Source of the DNA: an uncultured beta proteobacterium
GTDB taxonomy: Bacteria > Pseudomonadota > Gammaproteobacteria > Burkholderiales > Burkholderiaceae
Length of the DNA: 49,332 bases
Reading direction: 5' to 3'
Assembly (NCBI GenBank): GCA_903871735.1
Contig: CAIQHU010000066.1
Span: forward strand, 1-49,332
The notes under the pieces were generated by a model. That model saw nothing but the letters and a program-made list of their open reading frames with translations, did no database searches and was not told where the DNA came from. A program made the translations under genes and the position numbers. This document shows positions 38,707 through 46,721 of the stretch, one piece after another; position 1 is the stretch's first letter, and each line of letters begins with the position of its first letter.

Positions 38707-41314
38707 AGATCGTTCCAATAATCAGCCTTTGTTTCGGATTGATGTGGAGCGGGCATTAGAAGCCTTGTTATTAGCCAAAGCTAAAAAGCCCAAATCAACC
38801 AAAACCTTAGTACCGTATTGTTTTGACTTGAGTAATGCGCTTGATGGCCTAGAGTTGTATGATCTGAGTAAGGGGGCTAGCGAGTTTGTTGAATTATTTG
38901 GCGACCCCAAACATAGTCAGCCAGCTTATGATTTGTTGAATTATTTTGTGCCATTAGTTGAGGCCTTTTTGACCGAAGAGCCCGAAGTGGATATGGCAAC
39001 GATCCAAGTCTTAGAGCCCCAGTTTTATAAGGCACTGCATCAGATTAAGCCTAGTGAATTTTCTCGAGCGATGTTACAAAGCGCAGACCCCTTGAGTCAA
39101 GCCACGCCGTTTTCTGAAGAGCCGGTGATGCGCCGCGAAGAAATATGGGCTAGTGAGACGACCGAGCAAACCGAGCTCGACCAGCAATTAGAGACTATTC
39201 TAGTTGCGCATGACCAGCCTGAATCGATACAAGGAGCCCTAAATACTTTAGAGCCTATATTGGCGGCCAATGATTCTGAGCCGCAGGAGACGGCAGCCGT
39301 AGCTGCAGTTGATTTGCCTGTAATTTCCCGAGAATTAGTAGAAAATCATGAAGAGGCTAATGAAGAAACGCAAGACAGTAAGCCTGAACAATTGAGGGCG
39401 TCTGGATTTTATCCGGATGATTTAGCGCAATCGTTAGAGGATAGTATTTCTCGATTAGATGAGATGCTAGGAGCTTCCCAGTTAGAGCAGCAGCGCGAAC
39501 AACAGCGTGAACAGCTACGCGTCCAGCAGCAAGAACAAGAACGTAAAGACATTGAGGACAGTGACGCAGAGCCTTTTTTTATTGACTTTTCTTCATCGAG
39601 TTTACAAGGTAAGTCGATCACTTCGCCGCCAGCTAGCCTTGATTTTGAAAAAGGCATTTTAGAAAACAGTTCAGTATCTAAGTCAGTTGATCTCAATTTA
39701 GATAATCTAGATCAAACAACTCGGCAAGAAGCGCAGCAAAAAACGCACCAAAAATTGCAACCGCTAGCTGAGCAATTCTTGGATACAAAAGAGTCGTCAC
39801 TACCAGGCACAGCTGAAGAGGTGAGTGCTCAAGAACCGAGTGCTCAAGAAAATTACGACTTCGCTCAGCCAAGGGCTTGGGTGCAAGTAGAAACGAAGCC
39901 AAATCAGTTGAATGTACAAGCTTCCCCTTCTGAGACTGAAAACAGTGCGGATAGTCTTGATGAGCATATCCAGGAGCCGGAAGATACTTTAGGTGATGAC
40001 CCTTTATTGGAGCTGTCTAAGCTCACTGAGCAATTTAGTTTAGCGGCTCAGAGTATTCATGAACTGGCTGCGCAAGAAACCAAAATTTCTGAGGCTGATT
40101 TAGTCGAGGAGATTTCGAGGGATTCCCAAGCAATGGCTTTGAACGCCCTTCGTCCCAATTCTTCGCTTGAGGAGGGCGCCGAAGAGCCGCAGCCCATGAG
40201 TGATGGGGTATCGATCGCGGATTTACAGCGGCAGCGCCTCAATGCGATATCTGATAAGCCCGCCATCCAACCAGAAAAAGCACCTCCGGTGCCAATTAGT
40301 CAAACCACAGATACTCTGCAAGTAGAAAGCATCCTTGCAACTAGTACGCAAAGTACGCCGGTAGTAAAAGCTGAAGAAGAAAAAACTCAGGCAGTAAAAG
40401 TGGACCCCTTACTTGACTCCAGTATGCAGACTTGGGCTGTGCCGATGAGTTCGGCTAGTCATGTATTCAATGAGCAAATCAATGAGCCAAATGATCATCC
40501 GGTGCAAAGAGCGAACCCTTCGCGAGTCTCATTAAGTGGTTTGCTAGAGTCCTTTAGTCCGCAGGAAAGCTTAAATCAAATTCAAGAAGCCAGAGCCATT
40601 TTGAGTCGGCAGCGCGGTTGGCAAGTTGGTCAAGTAGATAATATCTTGGCAGATCAACAAGACCGTTTGGTTCGTTATGGTCAAATTAGTTTAGCCAAAG
40701 CATTTCGGGGGCTAGCCGAAGAAGTAACGATTCAGGATGTATTTGCTGATGCCAATATCATCCAGCGTCTACTTTCCGTACTTAGTTACTTGCCCGTGCA
40801 AGCCCATATCTCTGCTGCCGAGCAAAACCTAGTGATTTTTATTGATTTGGAAGGTACTTTTCCGACCGAAGGTCAGTTGCATTTAGCCAGCAATGCCTTA
40901 ACTACCATTTTTGGAAATATTGAAGTCAAACCTGAATTTACAAGGATCACCTGCCCATCGAGCCTGCTTAGAATGCCGATGCTATGTTACGAGCGTGATC
41001 AGGACTGGTTTGCCGTGCCAGTATCACAGCTGGTTGAAGCGCATCAATTTGGCCATGAAGAAGCGGCCTTAGAGTCGACGTTATGGGACACACACGGCTC
41101 TATTGAAGGGCCGCATCATCAGATTCGTCTGCGGTGTGGCTCGAGAGATTACACCATCTATTGCCATGAAACCTTGGGCACGCATACCTTAAATTTGTTT
41201 GAGAAAACTCCATCTGCGCTCATTAAACCAGTCTGGTTTTCTGGATTAGCAATTGACGGGCATAATCAGATTTATCACTGCGTGTCATTTGATCGATATG
41301 TCGAAGGAGTTTAG
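38699..41314 (+). CDS. Large ChpA/CheA-like protein lacking a recognisable ATP site
   Basis: This 871-residue protein has a helical N-domain (~1-130, with SNALDGLELYDLSKGASEF, recalling ChpA/FimL N-terminal helices) and a long acidic low-complexity middle (~130-600) with a Gln/Glu/Arg tract near 260-282. The C-terminal part (~610-871) looks like CheA reduced. The stretch DANIIQRLLSVLSYLPVQAH recalls the N-box helix without Asn. FGNIEVKPEFTRITCPSSLL recalls the last strand before the CheW-like domain, and WFAVPVSQLVEAHQF with FSGLAIDGHNQIYHCVSFD recalls a CheW-like domain. No G1, F or G2 boxes are seen. HQIKP is the only hint of an H-box. The ATG at 38699 is inside the previous stop region. 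flgA follows by 5 bp. Confidence 0.5.
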   Translation: MSKDRSNNQPLFRIDVERALEALLLAKAKKPKSTKTLVPYCFDLSNALDGLELYDLSKGASEFVELFGDPKHSQPAYDLLNYFVPLVEAFLTEEPEVDMATIQVLEPQFYKALHQIKPSEFSRAMLQSADPLSQATPFSEEPVMRREEIWASETTEQTELDQQLETILVAHDQPESIQGALNTLEPILAANDSEPQETAAVAAVDLPVISRELVENHEEANEETQDSKPEQLRASGFYPDDLAQSLEDSISRLDEMLGASQLEQQREQQREQLRVQQQEQERKDIEDSDAEPFFIDFSSSSLQGKSITSPPASLDFEKGILENSSVSKSVDLNLDNLDQTTRQEAQQKTHQKLQPLAEQFLDTKESSLPGTAEEVSAQEPSAQENYDFAQPRAWVQVETKPNQLNVQASPSETENSADSLDEHIQEPEDTLGDDPLLELSKLTEQFSLAAQSIHELAAQETKISEADLVEEISRDSQAMALNALRPNSSLEEGAEEPQPMSDGVSIADLQRQRLNAISDKPAIQPEKAPPVPISQTTDTLQVESILATSTQSTPVVKAEEEKTQAVKVDPLLDSSMQTWAVPMSSASHVFNEQINEPNDHPVQRANPSRVSLSGLLESFSPQESLNQIQEARAILSRQRGWQVGQVDNILADQQDRLVRYGQISLAKAFRGLAEEVTIQDVFADANIIQRLLSVLSYLPVQAHISAAEQNLVIFIDLEGTFPTEGQLHLASNALTTIFGNIEVKPEFTRITCPSSLLRMPMLCYERDQDWFAVPVSQLVEAHQFGHEEAALESTLWDTHGSIEGPHHQIRLRCGSRDYTIYCHETLGTHTLNLFEKTPSALIKPVWFSGLAIDGHNQIYHCVSFDRYVEGV

Positions 41315-41319
41315 TTAAC

Positions 41320-42066
41320 GTGCGTAATGTGTTTAAAACCCTGGTGTATAAAACCCTAACTTTTTTTAAAGCCCGAAGTTATTCCTTAGCTTTTTTAAGT
41401 GTTTTGATCTCTTTTTTTGGTTTGCTCTTTGCACAGAATGCAATCGCCAACGTACCTCCGGATATCGATGTGGCTATCAAGCGTTTTGTGGCAAGAAATC
41501 CCATGGTGGCGGGTATGCAAACCGAGGTGGAATATATTGATCAAAACCCAACCATCCAAGCCTGCCCAGAAAAAATTGAGGTCGGAAGCCAACCTGGAAT
41601 TCGTTTATGGGGTCGAACGAGCGTCCAACTACGTTGTAGAAAGTTAGCATGGACTTACAATTTAGCTATTCGGGTTCGGGTGATTGGTGACTATGTGGTA
41701 GCGGGACGGTATTTGCAGGGAAACGTCAAAGTAGCTCAAGGAGACCTGCGCGTCGTGCAGGGGGACTTGACGGATTTAACCGATGATGTTTTACGCTCTG
41801 TAAAAGATGGCTATAACCGGATCTTGGTTCGCCCAGTTCAGGCGGGGATGCCAATTGGGCTAAACGATTTACGAGAACCTGCCGTTATTGCTATAGGAGA
41901 CCCTGTTCGGATTTTGATTTCTGGGAAAGATTTTGAGGTAACTGGGGAGGGCGTGGCCCAAACCTCAGGAATGGTTGGTGATACGGTAAAGGTTAAATTG
42001 TATGATGGGCAGACGATTTCTGGAAAGATTTTGAGGGCTGGGGTTGTGGTCGTAAATACACAATAG
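41320..42066 (+). CDS. flgA: Flagellar P-ring assembly chaperone FlgA
   Basis: FlgA is a periplasmic chaperone for FlgI in P-ring formation. A signal-anchor lies at ~22-45 (SYSLAFLSVLISFFGLLFAQ, cleaved near IANVP). The C-terminal SAF domain is typical: ILVRPVQAGMPIGLNDLREP, VRILISGKDFEVTGEGVAQT and GQTISGKILRAGVVVVN. The start is GTG at 41320, supported by AAGGAGT 10 bases upstream. It has 248 residues. It lies 5 bp after the ChpA-like gene. It is not followed by flgB but by flgM. Confidence 0.92.
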   Translation: MRNVFKTLVYKTLTFFKARSYSLAFLSVLISFFGLLFAQNAIANVPPDIDVAIKRFVARNPMVAGMQTEVEYIDQNPTIQACPEKIEVGSQPGIRLWGRTSVQLRCRKLAWTYNLAIRVRVIGDYVVAGRYLQGNVKVAQGDLRVVQGDLTDLTDDVLRSVKDGYNRILVRPVQAGMPIGLNDLREPAVIAIGDPVRILISGKDFEVTGEGVAQTSGMVGDTVKVKLYDGQTISGKILRAGVVVVNTQ

Positions 42067-42199
42067 AGAAAGATTTAAGTATTTGAAAAATAAGGATTTT
42101 ATTTTTTTATAAAAAAGTACTAACAATTTATAGACTTTAATCCGTATATAAGTAAGAATAAGTAGTCATTTAGCTTGAACGTTTTTAACAGGGGGAATT

Positions 42200-42529
42200 A
42201 TGCAGATCAATGACAATTTACCGATCATTCCGAAGCCAACTAAAGAGTCCGGCAAGACGGATGGCGTACAAAAGTCCACAACTTCGCCAGTAGTTGATCC
42301 GAAGGCTTCTTTAGCCACTGCGACTCCTGCCGCTAGTATTGATGTGAGTGTGAGTGCCAAGTTAACCGAAATGCAGGTTAAAAAAGACACGACACCCGTC
42401 ACGGATAAAGTATTACTCGATAAAATTAAGGCAAAAATTGCTTCTGGAACGTTTGAGATTGATTATCAGCAGATTTCTCAAGCCATGTTGCATGAGTCTT
42501 TGGCCGCAATTGGTGCAAAATCGAATTAA
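42200..42529 (+). CDS. flgM: Anti-sigma-28 factor FlgM
   Basis: FlgM binds FliA until the hook is complete and is then exported. It has 109 residues, unfolded and Ser/Thr/Pro/Ala-rich in the first ~65, as in the family. The C-terminal FliA-binding helices read LLDKIKAKIASGTFEIDY then QQISQAMLHESLAAIG. AGGGGG gives a strong ribosome site 5 bases before the ATG. A 133-bp gap separates it from flgA and may hold a promoter, but I see no clear sigma-28 site. Confidence 0.85.
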   Translation: MQINDNLPIIPKPTKESGKTDGVQKSTTSPVVDPKASLATATPAASIDVSVSAKLTEMQVKKDTTPVTDKVLLDKIKAKIASGTFEIDYQQISQAMLHESLAAIGAKSN

Positions 42530-42653
42530 GCTTCTCGACTCCACACAATTAACAAACAATTAATTTTTTAACGTTATTATCTACTTTGCAACTTGATCAT
42601 GGGATCCCCCTCCTAATGGTCAACTTGCCAGGGTAGTCAATCGATCGAATCTG

Positions 42654-43064
42654 ATGACTCAACATGTTTTAGAAGCACTTGTGCAACAGGTATCCAAGGC
42701 CGTCAGTGAGTTGCGGACAACTTTAGAGTTGAATCAATTGGATGATTTGGAGCGAATTTTAAACCAAACGAGTGCTGCTTTAGAGTCCATTAACGGTTAT
42801 GCCGGCGGTGCTGCTGTTGGAGGCGGCGTTGAAAAACTCAAGGCAGATATTTTGGCCCTAGATTCGAGTACGAGCAAACAACTGATGGGTATGCTCGATC
42901 AGGCCTCGATCGACCATAAGGTTAATGGCGAGTTGATTAATTTAGCGATGCAGCGCAGCGCAGCGATGCAGTCTTTCATGGCGCAGCAATCCCTTGGCGC
43001 CACTTATGAGAGTAGTGGTGGCATTCCCGGGTCCATTGGCGGAGTCCTCTCGAAAAAAGTTTGA
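42654..43064 (+). CDS. flgN: FlgN-like flagellar export chaperone
   Basis: FlgN keeps the hook-associated proteins FlgK and FlgL unfolded before export. This 136-residue, mostly helical protein sits directly after flgM, its usual partner. The end (SFMAQQSLGATYESSGGIPG) resembles the YG..G tail of FlgN. A glycine-rich break (YAGGAAVGGGVEKL) in the middle is unusual. A GCAGC-type short repeat is at 42949-42971. The family match is partial, so position carries much of the weight. Confidence 0.7.
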   Translation: MTQHVLEALVQQVSKAVSELRTTLELNQLDDLERILNQTSAALESINGYAGGAAVGGGVEKLKADILALDSSTSKQLMGMLDQASIDHKVNGELINLAMQRSAAMQSFMAQQSLGATYESSGGIPGSIGGVLSKKV

Positions 43065-43230
43065 TAGAGTTCTAGAGCTTTTTTTATCTATAGTCCTAGA
43101 TTCCCAGAAGGACTTCTTCAGGGCATTACTTTGAGTCCATTTTCATGCCTTAATGTAGAAATAGTCTTTTTTGCCAACGGTAAATGGGGAAGGTGTACCA
43201 CTAATCAGCTAATTGAAAACCATCATAAAA

Positions 43231-43272
43231 TGTAACATTAATAAGCCATATTAGTCGTTGTGTAATATTAAT
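43231..43272 (+). promoter_or_regulatory. Possible operator: direct repeats before the HipB-like gene
   Basis: TGTAACATTAAT (43231-43242) and TGTAATATTAAT (43261-43272) differ at one base and lie exactly 30 bp apart, about three helical turns, ending nine bases before the ATG. This fits operators of autoregulating antitoxins. Confidence 0.4.
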
Positions 43273-43280
43273 GATGTGTT

Positions 43281-43618
43281 ATGCCAAAAATAAAAGACCG
43301 CCCTTACTCCCCATATACAAGAGATGCCCTGCAATTATTCGGTCAGCTAATCCGTGAGGCTCGGATTGTCAAAAAACTCTCTACCTCAGAACTAGCAGAT
43401 CGTATTGGCATTTCGCGAGCACTACTGCAACGGATAGAGAAGGGTAATCCGGGATGTTCGATAGGGGTTGTTTTGAGGCAGCGGCTATTTGTGGCGTTCC
43501 GTTATTTGAATTAGATCAGCGCTCACTTGCTCGTAGCCTTGCTCATCAAAGTACCAAGCTAGCCTTATTGCCACAATCTGTGCGCGTTAGTAAATTGGTG
43601 GTCAAAGATGCCTTTTGA
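43281..43618 (+). pseudogene. Frameshifted HipB-like XRE regulator
   Basis: The intact reading frame gives 77 residues with a helix-turn-helix (STSELADRIGISRALLQRIE). After residue ~64 the family pattern continues in the next frame: with one extra T in the T4 run at 43471-43474, the protein reads GVVFEAAAICGVPLFELD and ends ALLPQSVRVSKLVVKDAF at a TGA at 43616-43618. That full form, ~111 residues, is the usual HipB-like antitoxin. No hipA follows, since fliA lies 46 bp on in the other direction. A real pseudogene or a sequencing error in a homopolymer is possible. Confidence 0.75.
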
Positions 43619-43664
43619 TGGATCTACTCAGAAAATGAGAAAAGCTGGGTTGGTTGAGTCTTTG

Positions 43665-44357
43665 TTAATTGACCGAGACTTTGAGATGAGAGCGAATACG
43701 AATCATGCCCTGTGTATGGAGTTGACTAATCCTTCCAGTCGTGAGGTTAAGTACCTCAGCAATTTCTCGGTACGAGAGATCCTCTTGGTAATGCAAGGCC
43801 ATGACCATTTGTTCCTTTTCAGGAAGCTTTTCTAAGACCTTGGCTAATTGGGCCGCAAACTGACTCATCGCCGTTTGATTGAGCGGGTCTGAGCTGCCAT
43901 CGACGGGCATTAATTCATCCGATAACTCATCAATGGGCATTAGGTTAACCATGCCGTCCATAATGGAGTAATAGTCCTGCATCGATAAATCTGCGGACTG
44001 GGCAATTTCACCTTCAGTTGGGGCTCTGCCTAGTTCTTGTTCTAATTGCCGATTTAACTTTTCTAGGCGGCTCAGATCATCGCGTTGATTACGAGGCAGG
44101 ATGTCATTTTTTCGACAAGAATCATAAATAGCGCCTTTAATGCGGGTCCTGGCATAAATTTCAAAACTCAAATTGGGCTGAGGTTGGTAGCGCTTTAGAG
44201 CGTCAAGTAAACCAATAAGACCTTCTTGAATTAAGTCATCTACCTCGACATTAGCTGGCAGTTTAGATGCAACCTGGTACGCGATGCGCTTGACAAGAGG
44301 CATATGCTTGGCCATTTCATCGCCATAATTGACTTCTTGAGCATATGCTTTATTCAT
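43665..44357 (-). CDS. fliA: Flagellar sigma factor 28 (FliA)
   Basis: FliA directs RNA polymerase to late flagellar genes. Region 2 contains VDDLIQEGLIGLLDAL and FEIYARTRIKGAIYD; region 3 LGRAPTEGEIAQ; region 4 a helix-turn-helix in LSYREIAEVLNLTTGRISQL. It has 230 residues, normal. It is the last gene of flhA-flhF-fleN-fliA, 15 bp after fleN. Its antagonist flgM lies 1.1 kb away on the other strand. Confidence 0.95.
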   Translation of the reverse strand: MNKAYAQEVNYGDEMAKHMPLVKRIAYQVASKLPANVEVDDLIQEGLIGLLDALKRYQPQPNLSFEIYARTRIKGAIYDSCRKNDILPRNQRDDLSRLEKLNRQLEQELGRAPTEGEIAQSADLSMQDYYSIMDGMVNLMPIDELSDELMPVDGSSDPLNQTAMSQFAAQLAKVLEKLPEKEQMVMALHYQEDLSYREIAEVLNLTTGRISQLHTQGMIRIRSHLKVSVN

Positions 44358-44372
44358 AACGTAATGTACCAG

Positions 44373-45188
44373 TTAATTCGTAATCGATTGCGTTAAATGC
44401 TTAAAAAAACCTGCTGGCAAAACAAATTCGTTCGAAGGACCATCGGTGGGTGTGGAGACTGATAAATCGTCCGGGTCAATTACCACGCGCACAGCTTGAA
44501 CTGCCTTTACCCATCCTAACATTTCTAATTCTAAACCCATGGCCGTTTGTGCTGCTTTTTGGAGCTTGTCAAAAGCCGCCTGAGCCGCATCTTCCTCAAT
44601 ACTTAAAATGAGGGTTGGAATAGGGGCCTCGGAATTGTATAAAGAAAATTGCCGAATCATTCCCATCGCTCGGGATAAAGAAGCAAACTCGGGGGACGCA
44701 ATTAAGATACGCGAAACTGACTTACCAAAAAAATTTACGATGTTGAACTCTGGATCATTAGTCGGAAACAGAATGTAATCAAATTCTAGATGCAACTCTT
44801 TCAGACGATCGTCCAGATTGGGCATTTTAGCTCGGCGGATCTCAAAGGCGTGCCGCAGTTTGGCCGCGGTAGCATACCAAAACTTATCTTCCACTTGTTT
44901 GATCGATTTATTCAAGGTGACCGAGTTGGTAAACACTTGCCCCAAATCATACTTCGTTGGATATAAAAAGCCTGACATCGTGCGCCGCTCAGACAGGGGT
45001 ACCTCATCGATCATCAGAATTTGATACCCGGCATTTTTTAGAGCGTGTGCTGTCCCGTGACCAATATGCACAACTGTATCGGGATCTAAGGCGCAGGCCA
45101 GGCAGATTACTTGATTCTTATCATCACCAAACATCGATCGCAGGCCATCGGCCTGGTCTAAACCAGCAGGGGTATTGACTGCGCTCAT
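44373..45188 (-). CDS. fleN: FleN/FlhG-like MinD-family protein without P-loop
   Basis: FleN (FlhG) sets flagellar number with FlhF and is a MinD-type ATPase. This 271-residue protein starts with the family lead-in DQADGLRSMFGDDKNQVICL. Where KGGVGKT should be there is ACALDPDTVVHIGHGTAHAL, with no Gly-Lys-Thr/Ser. The second strand LMIDEVPL remains. Betaproteobacterial FlhG proteins often have weakened P-loops, but here it is absent. ATP binding therefore seems unlikely. Its start overlaps the flhF stop by 4 bp, which supports the assignment. Confidence 0.75.
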   Translation of the reverse strand: MSAVNTPAGLDQADGLRSMFGDDKNQVICLACALDPDTVVHIGHGTAHALKNAGYQILMIDEVPLSERRTMSGFLYPTKYDLGQVFTNSVTLNKSIKQVEDKFWYATAAKLRHAFEIRRAKMPNLDDRLKELHLEFDYILFPTNDPEFNIVNFFGKSVSRILIASPEFASLSRAMGMIRQFSLYNSEAPIPTLILSIEEDAAQAAFDKLQKAAQTAMGLELEMLGWVKAVQAVRVVIDPDDLSVSTPTDGPSNEFVLPAGFFKHLTQSITN

Positions 45189-46699
45189 GGAGCCACTTTA
45201 TTGAGCCAATCGCCTAAATGGTCGGATAGGACGGCAGGTATTTGATCGTCATTGATCGATAAGTCATCTGAATACGAGCGCGAGCGCATCGCCCGGTGCG
45301 ACAGGTAGGCAATGTCGGGTTGACTTAAATCCTCAGGCACGCGCTGACCATTGGATAGGAACATGAGCGGTAGATTGTTGCGAATCAAACAATCAATGAC
45401 CGGGGCTAATTGGGTCGCCTCGTCGGTTTTGGTAATGACTGCCGCTCCAATGCCCGGCATATCTTTGGCTTTAGCAGCTTGATTATGTAAGTGAATCACA
45501 TCTTCTTGGGTACGCAAATCCGTCGTAGAACTCATCACTAAAATCCGAAAGGCATTACGTGAGCCATCTTGGAGCATTTGGGACTGCTCGACCATGAGGG
45601 TATCGCGTTGGCTAACTCCAGCGGTGTCTAGCAAGATCACTTTGCGGCTCGACAAATCCCTGAGCTTGGCCGCTAAATCATCGCTATCCCTGAGGGATAC
45701 AACGGGCAGACCTAAGATCTTTGCAAAAACCTTTAACTGCTCTTGGGCCCCGATTCTGTAGGTATCCGTGGTTAAGAGTGCGACTTGGTTACGACCATAG
45801 CGCAAAACGCAGCGCGCTGCAATCTTGGCGACGGTGGTGGTTTTACCAACGCCCGTCGGACCAATAAAAGCAAATACCCCGCCTTGATCAAAGATACTAA
45901 AAGAATCAATCGTTCGGATGAGGCCAGCCACTTGTGAGCGAGCCTCTTGGAGTAGCGTTTGAAAATTATTCGAGCTAGGTAGGTTCTTGACAATATCGGC
46001 GCAGAGCTTTGGTGAGAAACCGACGTTTAATAAATGCTTGACGATTTCAGCATGCGGCGCGGTTTCTTGTTGCATGGAGCTCCAAAAGCTCCCCGCAACG
46101 TGGGACTGTAGGAGTTGCTTCACCTCCGAGATCTCGGAGAGTAGCTGTTCAACATTGGAGGATGGCGCAAGACTGGCCGCTTTTTCGGAAGGAGCAGCCG
46201 GGGCGGCAGGACTAGTCTTAGACAGAGTTGGGAACTGCGCGGGTTGGATTGTTTCCTCATGAGGCTGGTATACCTGAGGCTCTTGTCGTGCTTGGCTTTG
46301 CTTACGCTTTTTATTCTGCAGCGCGTCAGCAATCGAGATAGGTGTAATAGCTGCGTCATTCGAGCGCGCCCCAAGACTGATTGGTCGAACGGTATCCGCT
46401 GCTACTTTACTCTTTAAATTAGCAGCGTTGAGTTCTTCAAAACGCGACTCCGTGCTTTCGCTTCGGAAATCTCGGCCAGCGTCCCGATTCTCCTCCCGCA
46501 AAGCGTCAGAGGAGCTACTCGCCGCTGGATTCCCAGAGTCATTCGACATATTCGAGAGATCTTCCGGGGTAATTGCGAGAATCTCTACCCCTTGTTCGGT
46601 ATCCTTGGTCGATAGCACCATGGCGTCTGGCCCCATTTTGGCCTTGACCATTTTGAGGGCTTCTGCGGTATTGGAGGCGGTGAATTTTTGTGGGCCCAT
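45185..46699 (-). CDS. flhF: Flagellar SRP-type GTPase FlhF
   Basis: FlhF is an SRP-family GTPase that places flagella at the cell pole. The N-terminal basic domain (QKFTASNTAEALKMVKAKMG) and a low-complexity linker precede the NG domain from about residue 215. G1 is GPTGVGKTTTVAKIA, G2/G3 TTDTYRIGAQEQL and LLDTAGVSQRD, and G4 TKTDEA. It has 504 residues. The motifs are intact, unlike those of the neighbour FleN. A GGAG lies 7 bases before the ATG. It follows flhA by 22 bp. Confidence 0.95.
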   Translation of the reverse strand: MGPQKFTASNTAEALKMVKAKMGPDAMVLSTKDTEQGVEILAITPEDLSNMSNDSGNPAASSSSDALREENRDAGRDFRSESTESRFEELNAANLKSKVAADTVRPISLGARSNDAAITPISIADALQNKKRKQSQARQEPQVYQPHEETIQPAQFPTLSKTSPAAPAAPSEKAASLAPSSNVEQLLSEISEVKQLLQSHVAGSFWSSMQQETAPHAEIVKHLLNVGFSPKLCADIVKNLPSSNNFQTLLQEARSQVAGLIRTIDSFSIFDQGGVFAFIGPTGVGKTTTVAKIAARCVLRYGRNQVALLTTDTYRIGAQEQLKVFAKILGLPVVSLRDSDDLAAKLRDLSSRKVILLDTAGVSQRDTLMVEQSQMLQDGSRNAFRILVMSSTTDLRTQEDVIHLHNQAAKAKDMPGIGAAVITKTDEATQLAPVIDCLIRNNLPLMFLSNGQRVPEDLSQPDIAYLSHRAMRSRSYSDDLSINDDQIPAVLSDHLGDWLNKVAP

Positions 46700-46721
46700 G
46701 ATTGACTCCGTTTAGGTATTT

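Noticed and set aside
43065..43190. AGTCCT/AGGACT hairpin and a T7 run after flgN as a terminator
   Set aside because: The T-run lies before the stem, not after it, and the stem preceding the T-run is short and uses G-U pairs.
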